From assembly GCF_003319115.1 (NCBI RefSeq), contig NZ_QOHF01000001.1, forward strand, positions 372,001-436,000: a stretch of 64,000 nt of DNA, given 5' to 3'. Shown here in pieces: positions 1-8,598 of the stretch; position 1 is the stretch's first letter; the number at the start of each line of letters is the position of its first letter. Origin of the DNA: Geodermatophilus sp. TF02-6. Lineage in GTDB: Bacteria; Actinomycetota; Actinomycetes; Mycobacteriales; Geodermatophilaceae. A model generated the notes under the pieces. The model was not told where the DNA came from. It worked only from the letters and a program-made list of their open reading frames with translations, and did not search any database. A program made the position numbers and the translations under genes.

Positions 1-432
1 CGGTGAGCGGTGATCCCATCCGCTTGCTCCCCATGGCCTCGATGCCGTGGCCTGACGTCGCGTCAGGGGCGAGCTGTCGAGACCGGTCGGTGTCGGACTG
101 ACGAGTCCGGTTCCGACGTCCGCGGCGGAGTGGTGCGCCGCCGGCTCCGGGCGTTCCAAGGCTCGGTCGAGCGGAGCGTCGACGCGCGCACCCTCGCGCC
201 GACGTCGGCCACGACGGTCCTCCGGTCCCGCCACCGGAGTCCGAGGCCGCGTACCACCGGCAGAGCGACGTCTGCACCGACCGCTGACGGCAGAACTCGG
301 CCTCCACCGGGCTCGGGGGTGGTTCACGGCCCGGGTGAACCGGCGCTACCAATGGACCCGGCCGCCGGAGCCGCGCCGATCACCGTCCGCTGCTCCGACC
401 GCCACCCGCCCGTCGACGGAGGAACCGAGGCC
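1..432. other. No supported gene; leader region of the PPOX-like gene
   Basis: I see no convincing coding region in this stretch. Reading frames run through it, but their translations are arginine- and proline-rich and match no family I know, as expected for GC-rich non-coding DNA. The only structured element is the palindrome at 321-341. The last bases (about 419-422, GGAGG) form the ribosome binding site of the gene at 433. The very start of the window could be the 3' edge of another gene, but nothing shows this. Confidence 0.5.
321..341. promoter_or_regulatory. Perfect inverted repeat upstream of PPOX-like gene
   Basis: GGTTCAC and GTGAACC face each other perfectly across a 7-base spacer (GGCCCGG), about 90 bases before the start codon at 433. 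The size and symmetry suit an operator for a dimeric regulator. Which regulator binds is not visible from the sequence. Confidence 0.4.
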
Positions 433-867
433 ATGAGCGATCACAAGGCGTACATCGAGGTGCTGTCCCGCGACGAGTGCCTGCAGCTGCTGCCCACGGC
501 ACCCGTGGGCTGGATCGCTCACTGCTCGGCCGGCGACCCGCAGCTGGTCCCGGTCAACTACGTGGTCCACGAGGGCGAGGTGATCGTGCGGAGCGGCTAC
601 GGGAGCAAGCTGGCGGCCGCCGCCCACGGCCTGGCCATGGCCTTCGGGGTCGACGGGATCGACCCGTCCACCCGCACCGGTTGGTCGGTCACCGCCAGCG
701 GACCGGCTCGGGTGATCGGCGACGAGCTCGAGGTCGCCGTCCTGGGCGTTCCGCTGGTGGAGGTGTGGGCCCCTGGGGAGAAGGAGTCCTACATCGCCAT
801 CTCGCTGCGGGAGGTCTCGGGCCGGCGCATCGGCCGCCCCGTGGACCGCTGGCAGCCTGCTCGGTGA
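433..867 (+). CDS. Pyridoxamine 5'-phosphate oxidase-like (PPOX-fold) protein
   Basis: This 144-residue protein looks like the small split-barrel flavin-binding PPOX family. The N-terminal part (LSRDECLQLL, then the GWIAHC strand and VPVNYVV) is typical of actinobacterial members often annotated as flavin-nucleotide-binding or NimA-like proteins. Such proteins bind FMN or F420 and reduce small molecules, or are stress-induced proteins of unknown substrate. I chose the ATG at 433 because GGAGG precedes it at about ten bases and homology starts there, although the frame stays open far upstream. It stands alone: the next gene is a convergent TetR regulator. The exact substrate cannot be told. 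Confidence 0.75.
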   Translation: MSDHKAYIEVLSRDECLQLLPTAPVGWIAHCSAGDPQLVPVNYVVHEGEVIVRSGYGSKLAAAAHGLAMAFGVDGIDPSTRTGWSVTASGPARVIGDELEVAVLGVPLVEVWAPGEKESYIAISLREVSGRRIGRPVDRWQPAR

Positions 868-998
868 GTCCTCGGAGGTGAGCCCGCACTGGGCAGTACC
901 ACCTCGGGACGACGCAGGCACTCCCTAGGCCGCAGGCCGCACGCCGGTCACGAGGAGCGCAGCGGGCCCCGGGGCGGCCGCACTCCGAATCCCTGCCG

Positions 999-1691
999 CT
1001 AGCCCTCGGCGTCCCCTCCGAGGATGACCCGCGCCTCCTCCAGCGACGGCAGCGGGGGCAGCGGCCGCTGGGTGATCTCCGTGGCCTCCTCGGCCGGGAT
1101 GCCGACCATGCGCAGCAGGGACTCGGCGAAGACCCCGCTCGGGTCGGAGGCCTGGTCGCTGCCGAGGTGGGCGTGGATCGCCGACAGCAGCGCACCGAAG
1201 GTGATCGCGGTCGCGATGTCGACGTCGGGGACCTGGAAGCGGCCTGAGTCGACCCCGATCAGGAGATCCCGACGAGCACGTGGACCCAGCGTCGCGATGA
1301 GCTGGTCGTGGGCGATGCCGAGCCGGACCACCAGCCGCCCCCACAGCGGGTCGGTGACGGCGGTGCGCATGAGGTGGCGCAGGGAGGACGAGTAGATCTC
1401 CGCCGCGTCGGCCATGCCCTGGGTCAGCGCGTCGAGCCGTTGCCCCAGCGTCTCCACGGCGCCCGCGACGACGGCGTCGACGATCCCGTCCCGGGACTGG
1501 AAGTAGTTGTAGAACGTCCCGGCGCCGAGGTCGGCCCGCTCGGTGATCGCCGAGACCGTGACACCCTCGACGCCTGCCTCGGCCATGAGCTCCGCCGCGG
1601 CGCTGACCAGCCGTTCACGGTTGCGCGCACGCCGCCTGCCGACCCGCCCACGACCGCTGGACCCGACGAGCGGAGACCCTGCAGTTGTCAT
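999..1691 (-). CDS. TetR family transcriptional regulator of the hydroxyquinol operon
   Basis: A 230-residue TetR-type repressor. The N-terminal third carries the helix-turn-helix (VSAITERADLGAGTFYNYF, about residues 42-60), preceded by a basic stretch (GRRRARNRERL). The C-terminal part is a variable helical ligand domain. The gene is divergent from the FAD hydroxylase at 1923, with 231 bases between the starts and two inverted repeats in between. It therefore probably represses the hydroxyquinol operon and its own gene, with a phenolic substrate or intermediate as inducer (inference from position). The frame continues upstream far into the neighbouring gene on the other strand; ATG at 1691 is the sensible start because the TetR homology begins shortly after it. 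Confidence 0.85.
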   Translation of the reverse strand: MTTAGSPLVGSSGRGRVGRRRARNRERLVSAAAELMAEAGVEGVTVSAITERADLGAGTFYNYFQSRDGIVDAVVAGAVETLGQRLDALTQGMADAAEIYSSSLRHLMRTAVTDPLWGRLVVRLGIAHDQLIATLGPRARRDLLIGVDSGRFQVPDVDIATAITFGALLSAIHAHLGSDQASDPSGVFAESLLRMVGIPAEEATEITQRPLPPLPSLEEARVILGGDAEG

Positions 1692-1844
1692 CCGACGGCT
1701 CTCCCGCTGGCTCGTTCCCGTACCCGTGAGGTCGGACTGGTCGACGTCGGCGCGCGGCCTACAACGGCTGGACCGGACCGACCGAAGCGACGGGACGGCC
1801 CCTGACGGGACCGGAGCATACCAACCCCTCATCCCTGACCACAT

Positions 1845-1858
1845 CCTCAAAAATGAGG
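1845..1858. promoter_or_regulatory. Inverted repeat, candidate TetR operator 1
   Basis: CCTCA and TGAGG face each other across AAAA in the tetR/hydroxylase intergenic region, 65-78 bases before the hydroxylase start. A degenerate CCTCAT occurs again just upstream at about 1827. The A-rich centre stands out in this GC-rich DNA. It is a candidate operator or promoter element. Confidence 0.4.
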
Positions 1859-1866
1859 GTTGCTTC

Positions 1867-1886
1867 ATGCGTGAGACAACACTCAT
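1867..1886. promoter_or_regulatory. Inverted repeat, candidate TetR operator 2
   Basis: ATGCGTG and CACTCAT form a 20-base imperfect palindrome (one mismatch, spacer AGACAA) 37-56 bases before the hydroxylase start codon. With the element at 1845 it shares the core TGAG/CTCA, which would fit two sites for the same TetR protein overlapping the operon promoter. Confidence 0.4.
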
Positions 1887-1922
1887 ACTCGTGGTGCAGA
1901 CCACCCCGAAGGGAGCTTCACG

Positions 1923-3566
1923 ATGAGCCTCCAGGACACCCCGACCGCCACGGACTACGACGTCGCCGTCTCCGGGCTCGGCCCGGTCGGCCTGTTCTCC
2001 GCGATCCTGCTCGGCCGGAAGGGCTACCGCGTGATCGGCTTCGACCGCTGGCCGACGCCCTATCCCCTCCCGCGGGCGGTGACCTTCGACCACGAGATCG
2101 CCCGCATCCTCAACGTGATCGGCATCGACGCCGACGCGGACCCGGCGATCGCCCACTACGACTCCGTCTACCGCTGGCAGAACGCCGCCGGTGAGACCCT
2201 GATGGAGATCGACTGGAAGAACACGGCGCACGACGGGTGGCGCAATCGCTACTGGTTCAGCCAGCCGGCGCTCGAGGCGCGGCTGCGCGAGGTCGCGGCG
2301 TCGCTGCCCAACGTCACGCTGATGCCCGGCTTCGAGGTCCAGGACTTCGAGCAGAGCACCGACCTGGTCCGGGTCTCCTACCGCGAGACGGTCGTGCAGG
2401 GCATCCTGGCCGTGCCGAAGGAGGACGGGCAGGCGGGCTCGGTGACCGCGCGGTTCCTCATCGGCTCCGACGGCGCGAACAGCACGACCCGGCAGCGGCT
2501 GGGCCTGGAGCCGGCCGACCAGGAGTTCTACTACGACTGGCTGGTCGTCGACCTGCAGCCCGAGCTGCCGCTGGTCTACGACCCGCCGCACTACCAGGTC
2601 TGCGACCCCGCCCGTCCCACCACGGTCGTGCCCGGCGGGCCGGGCAGGAACCCCGGCGACCCCGATCGTCGGCGGTGGGAGTTCATGGCACTGCCAGGAG
2701 AGTCCCGCGAGGAGCTCGGCCGGCCCGAGAAGGTGTGGGAGCTGCTGCGGCCCTTCGACGTGACCCCCGACAACGCCGTCCTGGAGCGCGCGGTGGTGTG
2801 GCGCTTCCAGGCCAAGCACCTCGAGCAGTGGCGCGTCGGCCGGGTCGCGCTGGCCGGGGACGCCGCGCACCTCATGCCCCCCTTCGCGGGCGAGGGGATG
2901 TGCGCGGGGCTCCGGGATGCGAACAACCTGTGCTGGCGGCTGGATCTCGCCCTGCGGGGGCTGGCCGACCCGAGCGTCCTGGACGGCTACTGCAGCGAGC
3001 GCAAGCCGCACGTCAAGTGGTACATCGACTTCTCGGTCGGCATCGGCAAGGTCATCTGCGTCACCGACGAGGCGGAAGCCGCCGAGCGCGACCGGCGCCT
3101 GATCGCCGAGCACCAGGAGCACAAGGCCCGTGGCCCCATCTCGCCGCACGAGGCCGTCCTCGGCCCCGGCGCCTGGGTCGAGGGGGACGAGCACGCGGGC
3201 AAGCCGTCGGTCCAGAGCCGCGTGGCCCACCGCGGGGCCGCCGGCCGCTTCGACGAGGTCGTCGGGCGCGGCTGGACGCTGATCTCCGCCCCCGGGCACG
3301 AGCAGCCCCTGTCGGCCGAGCAGCAGGCGCTGTTCGCCGAGATCGACGGAACATCAGTCACCGTCGGCGCGGCCGGCAGCGGAGCCGACGTGATCGACGT
3401 CGAAGGGGTCTACACCGCCTGGATGCGCGCACACGACGTCACGCACCTGCTGGTGCGCCCGGACTTCTACGTCGCGGCGACGGCGGCCACCGGCGAGCAG
3501 ATGCGCCGGGCCTTCGACCGGATCGTGGAGTCCCTGTCGCTCAGGATGCCGACAGCGGCGGTGTGA
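1923..3566 (+). CDS. FAD-dependent aromatic hydroxylase (MhpA-like), probable resorcinol-type hydroxylase
   Basis: This 547-residue protein is a class A flavoprotein monooxygenase. It has the N-terminal FAD dinucleotide motif (GLGPVGLFSA, about residues 18-27) and the second FAD motif GDAAHLMPPFAGEGM near residue 312, followed by a C-terminal thioredoxin-like tail. Overall it most resembles 3-(3-hydroxyphenyl)propionate hydroxylases (MhpA). It is followed by maleylacetate reductase and hydroxyquinol 1,2-dioxygenase, so its likely job is to hydroxylate a dihydroxybenzene such as resorcinol to hydroxyquinol (inference from neighbours; the family itself covers several phenols). GAAGGGAG lies about five bases before the ATG. 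It is probably controlled by the divergent TetR. Confidence 0.85.
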   Translation: MSLQDTPTATDYDVAVSGLGPVGLFSAILLGRKGYRVIGFDRWPTPYPLPRAVTFDHEIARILNVIGIDADADPAIAHYDSVYRWQNAAGETLMEIDWKNTAHDGWRNRYWFSQPALEARLREVAASLPNVTLMPGFEVQDFEQSTDLVRVSYRETVVQGILAVPKEDGQAGSVTARFLIGSDGANSTTRQRLGLEPADQEFYYDWLVVDLQPELPLVYDPPHYQVCDPARPTTVVPGGPGRNPGDPDRRRWEFMALPGESREELGRPEKVWELLRPFDVTPDNAVLERAVVWRFQAKHLEQWRVGRVALAGDAAHLMPPFAGEGMCAGLRDANNLCWRLDLALRGLADPSVLDGYCSERKPHVKWYIDFSVGIGKVICVTDEAEAAERDRRLIAEHQEHKARGPISPHEAVLGPGAWVEGDEHAGKPSVQSRVAHRGAAGRFDEVVGRGWTLISAPGHEQPLSAEQQALFAEIDGTSVTVGAAGSGADVIDVEGVYTAWMRAHDVTHLLVRPDFYVAATAATGEQMRRAFDRIVESLSLRMPTAAV

Positions 3567-3627
3567 TGGCGCGGAACCGGACGACGCCGAACGGCGCTGC
3601 CGTCCCTCGACCGAAGGGAGCAAGCCC

Positions 3628-4728
3628 ATGACCATGACCTTCGAACACACGACGTCGAGCCAGCGGGTGCTGTTCGGGGCCGGCAAGGCCGCCGCGAACC
3701 TCGCCGCAGAAGTGCAGCGGCTGGAGGCCACGCGGGTGATGGCGATCGCCTCCGAGTCCGAGCGGCACCTGGCCGATCGGGTCTGCCGGGACACCGACAT
3801 CGCGGTGTGGTTCGACGACGTCGTCCAGCACGTGCCCGTGGAGACCGCCGAGGCCGCCCGAGCGGCCGCCGCCGCGCACGACGTCGACCTGCTGGTGTGC
3901 CTGGGCGGCGGATCGACCACCGGGCTGGCCAAGGCGGTCGCCCTCACCACCGGCATCCCGATCGTGGCGGTGCCGACCACCTACGCCGGCTCGGAGGCCA
4001 CCAACGTGTGGGGCCTGACCGAGGCCCGGACCAAGACCACCGGCGTCGACGACCGCGTGCTGCCGGCCACGGTCATCTACGACGCGACCCTGACCGTCTC
4101 CCTGCCGGTGGGCCTGTCGGTGGCGTCCGGGCTCAACGGCCTGGCCCACTGCGTGGACTCCCTGTGGGCCCCGAAGGCCGACCCGATCAACCAGGCCCTG
4201 GCCCTGGAGGGGGCCCGCGCCCTGGCGCTGGCCCTGCCGGTCGTCGCCGCCGATCCGACCGGTCTGGCCGGGCGGGAGCAGGCGCTGTACGGCTGCTACC
4301 TGGCCGCGGTGGCCTTCGCCTCCGCCGGCTCAGGGCTGCACCACAAGATCTGCCACGTCCTGGGCGGCACGTTCGACCTACCGCACGCGTCGACCCACGC
4401 CACCGTGCTGCCCCACGTGCTGGCACTGAACGCGCCCGCCGTCCCCGAGTTGGCCGGCCGGCTGGCTGCTGCCCTGGGCCGACCCGCCGCCGATGCGGAG
4501 GAGCCGGCCGCGGCGGCGGTGGCCGCGCTGGGCCGGCTGTACGAGACCCTGTCCGCCCCTTCCCGGCTGGCCGACCTCGGGTTCGCCGAGGCCGACATCC
4601 CCGAGGCGGCGGCGCGGGTGCTGAAGGCCGCCCCGGCCGCCAATCCCGTGCCGGTCACCGAGGCCGACGTCACCGCCCTGCTGACCGACGCCCTGACCGG
4701 CGCTCCGCCGGTCCCCGCTGCCCGCTGA
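3628..4728 (+). CDS. Maleylacetate reductase
   Basis: A 366-residue iron-containing alcohol dehydrogenase family member of the maleylacetate reductase branch. It reduces maleylacetate (and 2-chloromaleylacetate in relatives) to 3-oxoadipate with NAD(P)H. Visible signs are the nucleotide loop [11 protein letters not shown] (about residues 93-103), the conserved [11 protein letters not shown], and the metal-site region [17 protein letters not shown] near residues 233-249. Length matches the family (about 350-360). It lies 61 bases after the hydroxylase and 25 before the dioxygenase, on the same strand and with its own GAAGGGAG ribosome binding site, so the three form one operon. Maleylacetate is exactly the product of the downstream enzyme. 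Confidence 0.93.
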   Translation: MTMTFEHTTSSQRVLFGAGKAAANLAAEVQRLEATRVMAIASESERHLADRVCRDTDIAVWFDDVVQHVPVETAEAARAAAAAHDVDLLVCLGGGSTTGLAKAVALTTGIPIVAVPTTYAGSEATNVWGLTEARTKTTGVDDRVLPATVIYDATLTVSLPVGLSVASGLNGLAHCVDSLWAPKADPINQALALEGARALALALPVVAADPTGLAGREQALYGCYLAAVAFASAGSGLHHKICHVLGGTFDLPHASTHATVLPHVLALNAPAVPELAGRLAAALGRPAADAEEPAAAAVAALGRLYETLSAPSRLADLGFAEADIPEAAARVLKAAPAANPVPVTEADVTALLTDALTGAPPVPAAR

Positions 4729-4753
4729 ACCCTGCTGCGAACAGGAGCCCCCC

Positions 4754-5665
4754 ATGACCGACACCGCCACCCCCACCACCACGAGCGCGGCCCTCGAGCA
4801 GGCCGCCCGGGAGCAGGACCTCGTCGACCGCGTCGTCGCCAGCTTCGCCGGCTGCCCGGACCCGAGGCTGCGGCAGGTGATGCAGTCGCTGACCCGGCAC
4901 CTGCACGCCTTCATCCGCGACGTGCGGCTGACCGAGGCCGAGTGGAACACCGCGATCGCCTTCCTCACCGACGCCGGTCACATCAGCGACGACGAGCGTC
5001 AGGAGTTCATCCTGTTCTCCGACGTCCTGGGTGCCTCGATGCAGACGATCGCGGTCAACAACGAGGCCTACGAGAACGCCACCGAGGCCACCGTCTTCGG
5101 GCCGTTCTTCATCGCGGACGCCCCCGAGATCCCCCGCGGCGGGGACATCGCCGGTGAGGCCCCCGGCACGCCCTGCTGGGTCGAGGGCACCGTCACCGAC
5201 ACCGACGGCAACCCGGTGTCCGGAGCCCGGATCGAGGTGTGGGAGGCCGACGAGGACGGCTTCTACGACGTCCAGTACGCCGACGGCCGCGTCGCCGGCC
5301 GCGCCCACCTCTACGCCGACGAGGACGGCGGCTACCGCTTCTGGGGCCTCACCCCCACGCCCTACCCCATCCCCTCCGACGGGCCGGTGGGCCGGATGCT
5401 CGCCGCCGTCGGCCGCTCCCCCGTGCGCGCCTCCCACCTGCACTTCATGGTCACCGCACCGGGCTACCGCACCCTGGTGACCCACATCTTCGTCGAGGGC
5501 GATCCCCAGCTGGAGATCGGCGACTCCGTCTTCGGGGTCAAGGACTCCCTCGTCGAGCGGTTCGAGGACCAGGCCCCCGACACCCCCACCCCCGACGGGC
5601 GCGACCTCGGCGGTCGGCCCTGGGCACGCACCCGCTTCGACATCGTCCTCGCTCCACGAGCCTGA
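4754..5665 (+). CDS. Hydroxyquinol 1,2-dioxygenase
   Basis: A 303-residue intradiol ring-cleavage dioxygenase that opens hydroxyquinol (1,2,4-trihydroxybenzene) to maleylacetate with non-haem Fe(III). The N-terminal helical intradiol domain covers about residues 20-110. The expected iron ligands are visible as Tyr171 (GFYDVQY), Tyr204 ([10 protein letters not shown]), His228 and His230 (SHLHFMV). The sequence fits the hydroxyquinol branch better than the catechol branch (compare catA at 43504), and maleylacetate reductase just upstream supports this. It starts at ATG 4754 after an AGGAG site. It is the last gene of the operon; a remnant of another gene follows on the opposite strand. Confidence 0.93.
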   Translation: MTDTATPTTTSAALEQAAREQDLVDRVVASFAGCPDPRLRQVMQSLTRHLHAFIRDVRLTEAEWNTAIAFLTDAGHISDDERQEFILFSDVLGASMQTIAVNNEAYENATEATVFGPFFIADAPEIPRGGDIAGEAPGTPCWVEGTVTDTDGNPVSGARIEVWEADEDGFYDVQYADGRVAGRAHLYADEDGGYRFWGLTPTPYPIPSDGPVGRMLAAVGRSPVRASHLHFMVTAPGYRTLVTHIFVEGDPQLEIGDSVFGVKDSLVERFEDQAPDTPTPDGRDLGGRPWARTRFDIVLAPRA

Positions 5666-5689
5666 CCCCCCGGCCTGGAGGCTGGCGCG

Positions 5690-5819
5690 GCACGGTGGAC
5701 CCGGACAGGCAGGAGCTGCCGTTCGAGGTGTTCGTGGACGCCCGGTACGACTCTTCCCGCCACGGCCTGGAGTTCGCCGATCCAGCGAGGACCGATGAGA
5801 CGGCGGACTCGGAGGTCAT
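5690..5819 (-). pseudogene. Decayed 5' end of an M20 amidohydrolase gene
   Basis: Read on the minus strand from ATG 5819, this stretch starts MTSESAVSSVLAG and continues SRPWREESYR. That matches the first residues of the intact M20 hydrolase at 24188 (MTADSAVSAVLTG, SRPWQEDLYR). After about 28 codons the similarity continues in another frame (VHEHLERQ against VHQHPELS), so there is a frameshift, and the match ends near the end of the dioxygenase gene. No catalytic region is left. This is a gene relic and not expected to make a protein. Confidence 0.75.
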
Positions 5820-6309
5820 GGCCCACCCCGATCTGGCGACGACGGACAGTGCGGCGACTGCCGGCGCCAGAGTGCGCGCAGGTCGCCCGCCACGCAGGGG
5901 CGGACCAGCGGCACCGGGGTTCGGTGCGGGTCCTCGGCGCGGTCGGCTGCCTCGGGCAGCCTCGCTGGTCACCAGGCGCCGTCGCCCCATCGCTCGACGC
6001 GGCCGTCGTCGGGCTGGCCGGCGGGTCGGTCCGGACCGGTCGCCCCGGCGCCGGGCGCCGGGCCGTCCCCGTACGACGCCGGGCTGACCGCCGGTCAGCG
6101 CGAGCATGCCCCCGCAGCCGCAGGACCGGCAGGAGCGCCTCTCCGACCCACAGGACGGTCGAGCCGATCGGGAAGCAGCCCAGCGACTGACCGGCCGGAT
6201 GATCCCTCGGCTGGGACGGAGTCGGTCACACTGCCGTCAGGGAAGCATCGGTCACACTGCCGTCAGGGAGGCATCGGCGCGAGGCCGATGCGAGGGAGGC
6301 GAACGTCGA
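5820..6309. other. No supported gene; contains a 26-base tandem repeat
   Basis: Nearly 500 bases with no recognisable gene on either strand. Open frames are present but rich in Arg, Pro and Gly and match nothing I know. The notable element is the tandem repeat at 6225-6276, just ahead of the ribosome binding site of the next gene (GGAGG, about 6296-6300). Confidence 0.45.
6225..6276. repeat. 26-base direct tandem repeat, two units
   Basis: Two adjacent 26-base units (6225-6250 and 6251-6276) differ by one base (A against G). Each begins GTCACACTGCCGTCAGGGA. The pair ends 33 bases before the start codon at 6310, so it sits in the promoter or leader. It could be a doubled activator site or a simple duplication. 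Confidence 0.8.
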
Positions 6310-6726
6310 GTGGACGATCAACCGCTCCGGAACGAACCCGGGTTCTACCGCTACCCCGCGCAGCAGCTCGTGGCGGTCTTCGACGACCAGGCCGCGACGG
6401 ACGACGCGCTCGCCCGGCTACGCGGGATCGGCGTGGACCTCTCCGGCGTGCACGTCCTCAGCGGGGTGGAGGGAGCGGCTCTGCTCGACCGCCGCGGGAC
6501 CGGGCACGGGCTGCGCGGCCGGCTGCTGCGGGTGTTGCAGTGGACCTCCTCGGAGAACGACACGCTCGACCTGCACGACCAGGCGCTCCGGGGCGGCGGG
6601 CACGTCGTGTACGTCCCCGTGCGCGGAGAGGACCGTAAGGAGCGGGTGGCCGAGTCGCTGCGGGCGGCCGGCGGGCACAACCTCGTCTACTTCGGGCGCT
6701 TCACGACCGAGAAGCGCTGGATCTGA
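6310..6726 (+). CDS. Conserved protein with general-stress-protein-17M-like fold, function unknown
   Basis: This 138-residue protein has a pattern often seen in small actinobacterial stress-associated proteins: an N-terminal segment VAVFDDQAATDDALARLRGIGVDLSGVHVLSG, then a second alpha/beta stretch (GGHVVYVPVRGEDRKERVAESLRAAGGHNLVYFG). It probably has a ferredoxin-like two-repeat fold, as in the general stress protein 17M family; I am not certain of the family. No membrane segment or signal peptide is visible. GTG at 6310 is preferred because GGAGG lies nine bases upstream. It converges on a universal stress protein gene. Confidence 0.6.
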   Translation: MDDQPLRNEPGFYRYPAQQLVAVFDDQAATDDALARLRGIGVDLSGVHVLSGVEGAALLDRRGTGHGLRGRLLRVLQWTSSENDTLDLHDQALRGGGHVVYVPVRGEDRKERVAESLRAAGGHNLVYFGRFTTEKRWI

Positions 6727-6747
6727 CGACCCCTCGAGCCGCTCGCC

Positions 6748-7650
6748 TCAGCCCTCGCTGTGCGATGGCCGCAGCACCGCGACCGGGCACGGGGCGGCGG
6801 TGACGCAGTGCAGTCCGACCGAGCCCAGCAGCAGTCCCGCCCACCCGGACCGGCCGCGCGAACCCACGACGAGCAGGTCGGCTCCCTCGGCGACGTCGAG
6901 CAGGACGTCCCGGTCGACCCCCTCGATCGCCTCCGCCCGCACCCGGACGTCGCCTGGCCGGTCCAGTCCGGCCGCCTGCAGGCTCTGCTGCAGGGCCGCT
7001 TCGGCCTCCTCCCGCAGCGTGGCGTCCGGCACCTCCCACAGCGGCCCTCCGTAACCGGACACGGTGTCGATCCAGCCGTGGACGACGTGCAGCTCCGCGC
7101 CGCGCAGCCGTGCCTCGGCCGCGGCGAACCGCGCCGCGCTGACCGAGTCGTCCGAGCCGTCGACCCCCACCACGACCCGTCGGAGCGAGGCAGTCCTCTC
7201 CCCCACCCACTCGCCGCGCGCGACGACGACCGGACAGTCCGCGTACTGGGCGCACTGCTGGCTGACCGAGCCCATCAGCCGGCCGCGCAGGCCACCCATC
7301 CCGCGGGAGCCCACCACCAGCAGGCCGTCGGAGCCGGCCGCCTCGATCAAGGATCTCGCGGGGTGGCCGTACCGCACCTCGGGAACGACCGGGACCGCCG
7401 TGGTCCCCGTGACCTGGGCCGCCCCGACAGCGTCGGCGCGCATGCGGGCCGCGACGTCCTCTTCGAACTCCACAACGGTACGGCCGTCCCGGTCGCCCGG
7501 CGGCTGCCGTCCCTCCCACACGGTGAGCATCCGTACCGCCACCCCGCGCAGTCGGGCCTCACCCAGGGCCCACGCCAGCGCCCGGCGGGCCTCGTCGGAC
7601 CCGTCGACGCCGACCACGACCTCACCGATCCCGTGCCCCTGCTGCGTCAT
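6748..7650 (-). CDS. Universal stress protein, tandem two-domain UspA family
   Basis: A 300-residue cytoplasmic protein made of two UspA domains (about residues 8-148 and 157-296). Each begins with VVVGVDGSD and each ends with the ATP-binding signature G-2x-G-9x-G-S (GSRGMGGLRGRLMGS in the first, GSRGRSGWAGLLLGS in the second). Both halves are therefore expected to bind ATP. Tandem Usp proteins of this type are typical of actinobacteria and are induced by hypoxia, stationary phase or oxidative stress. No DosR-type box could be recognised upstream. ATG at 7650 gives the full first beta strand. Confidence 0.93.
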   Translation of the reverse strand: MTQQGHGIGEVVVGVDGSDEARRALAWALGEARLRGVAVRMLTVWEGRQPPGDRDGRTVVEFEEDVAARMRADAVGAAQVTGTTAVPVVPEVRYGHPARSLIEAAGSDGLLVVGSRGMGGLRGRLMGSVSQQCAQYADCPVVVARGEWVGERTASLRRVVVGVDGSDDSVSAARFAAAEARLRGAELHVVHGWIDTVSGYGGPLWEVPDATLREEAEAALQQSLQAAGLDRPGDVRVRAEAIEGVDRDVLLDVAEGADLLVVGSRGRSGWAGLLLGSVGLHCVTAAPCPVAVLRPSHSEG

Positions 7651-7800
7651 CGGCCTTCCCCTCTCGGGGCGGCGCCCCGGTGACCGGCCGGGATGTGGCC
7701 CTTGACCGTGAGCACGGGCCTACCCTCCCGATGCCCGTCTGCACCCGGATGCGCGATCGATCGGGTCGGGCGCCGCGAGCCGGCCGAGCCGGCCTGCCGG

Positions 7801-8340
7801 TCATCCCGGCTCGTTCACCTGCTCCCGCAGGAAGCGGCTGGGGGTCGGCCGCAGCGGCGCGTCCACCGGGGGCGTTCGCGGTGGGCGCGCCGGCCCGCTC
7901 GAGGGGAGAGAAGACCAGCAAGGAGTGCTGCTCCGACCGACCCCGTGCCATGGGCGACGGCTCAGGCGTCGGCGACCGGCCGGCCGACAAGCTGCGCGCC
8001 GCACGAACGGCGCGCACACCACCGCGACGACTCCGGCCGTCTCCCCCACCGCGTCGACCACGCGCCGCAGGTGGGGCAGGGCGACCTCCCGCAGCCGGGT
8101 CACCGGCGCCTGCGGGAACTCGCTCCGCAGCACCGGCCCTGCTGCGTACCTGCGGTCGGGCAACTGCTCGGCGAAGTCGCGGTAGACCAGCATCGCCAGC
8201 AGCCAGTGCGCCGTCGAGCGGGCCACCCCGAGACGGTCGGCTGCCTCGCTCACGCTGAGCGGACCCTCGACCTGGAGCGCCGCCGCCAGCCGCAGCGCGG
8301 AGTCGACACTCCTGATGGCGTACGGCGAAGCGTTCTTCAC
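7801..8340 (-). pseudogene. Broken IclR-type regulator fused to a lipoprotein gene remnant
   Basis: The first 110 or so codons from GTG 8340 encode an IclR winged helix (SVDSALRLAAALQ, LSVSEAADRLGVARSTAHWLL) and the start of the effector domain (LRREVALPHLRRVVD-like). The expected effector-domain continuation appears in another frame (HGTGSVGAALLAG, around 7952-7905), so the gene is frameshifted. The last 100 bases do not belong to IclR at all: 7801-7905 matches the 3' end of the lipoprotein gene at 53574 (tail PLRPTPSRFLREQ against PLRLTLDRWLREQ). The locus is a chimaeric relic. A short HTH-containing product could still be made. Confidence 0.7.
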
Positions 8341-8345
8341 AACAG

Positions 8346-8361
8346 AATGCCATCGAGCATT
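8346..8361. promoter_or_regulatory. Palindrome at the start of the IclR remnant
   Basis: AATGC and GCATT face each other across CATCGA, directly before the IclR start codon. Autoregulated IclR proteins often bind such short inverted repeats overlapping their own promoter. No ribosome binding site is visible between this element and the start, so a leaderless transcript is possible. Confidence 0.4.
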
Positions 8362-8598
8362 ATGCAGAACATGGGCATGCTGGGGACATGGCCTCCCCCC
8401 ACTCCTGGCTCGGCCGGACGCCAGGACACACCGGTGGATGGCGATACGGGACCGACCGGTTCGTCAACATTGACGATGACCTGCCCAGGATCCCGTCATC
8501 AGGCTGGCCTCGGGCGGCCCGCCGCTCCTCGCGGGTGCTGCCGTGGCAGGGAACCGACGTGCCCGTGGAGGAGCACGTCGCGATCGCGGAGGTACGTG

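Noticed and set aside
999-3299. A 766-codon minus-strand frame running from the TetR gene through the FAD hydroxylase
   Set aside because: The part beyond 1691 is antisense to a clearly real hydroxylase and has random-looking composition.
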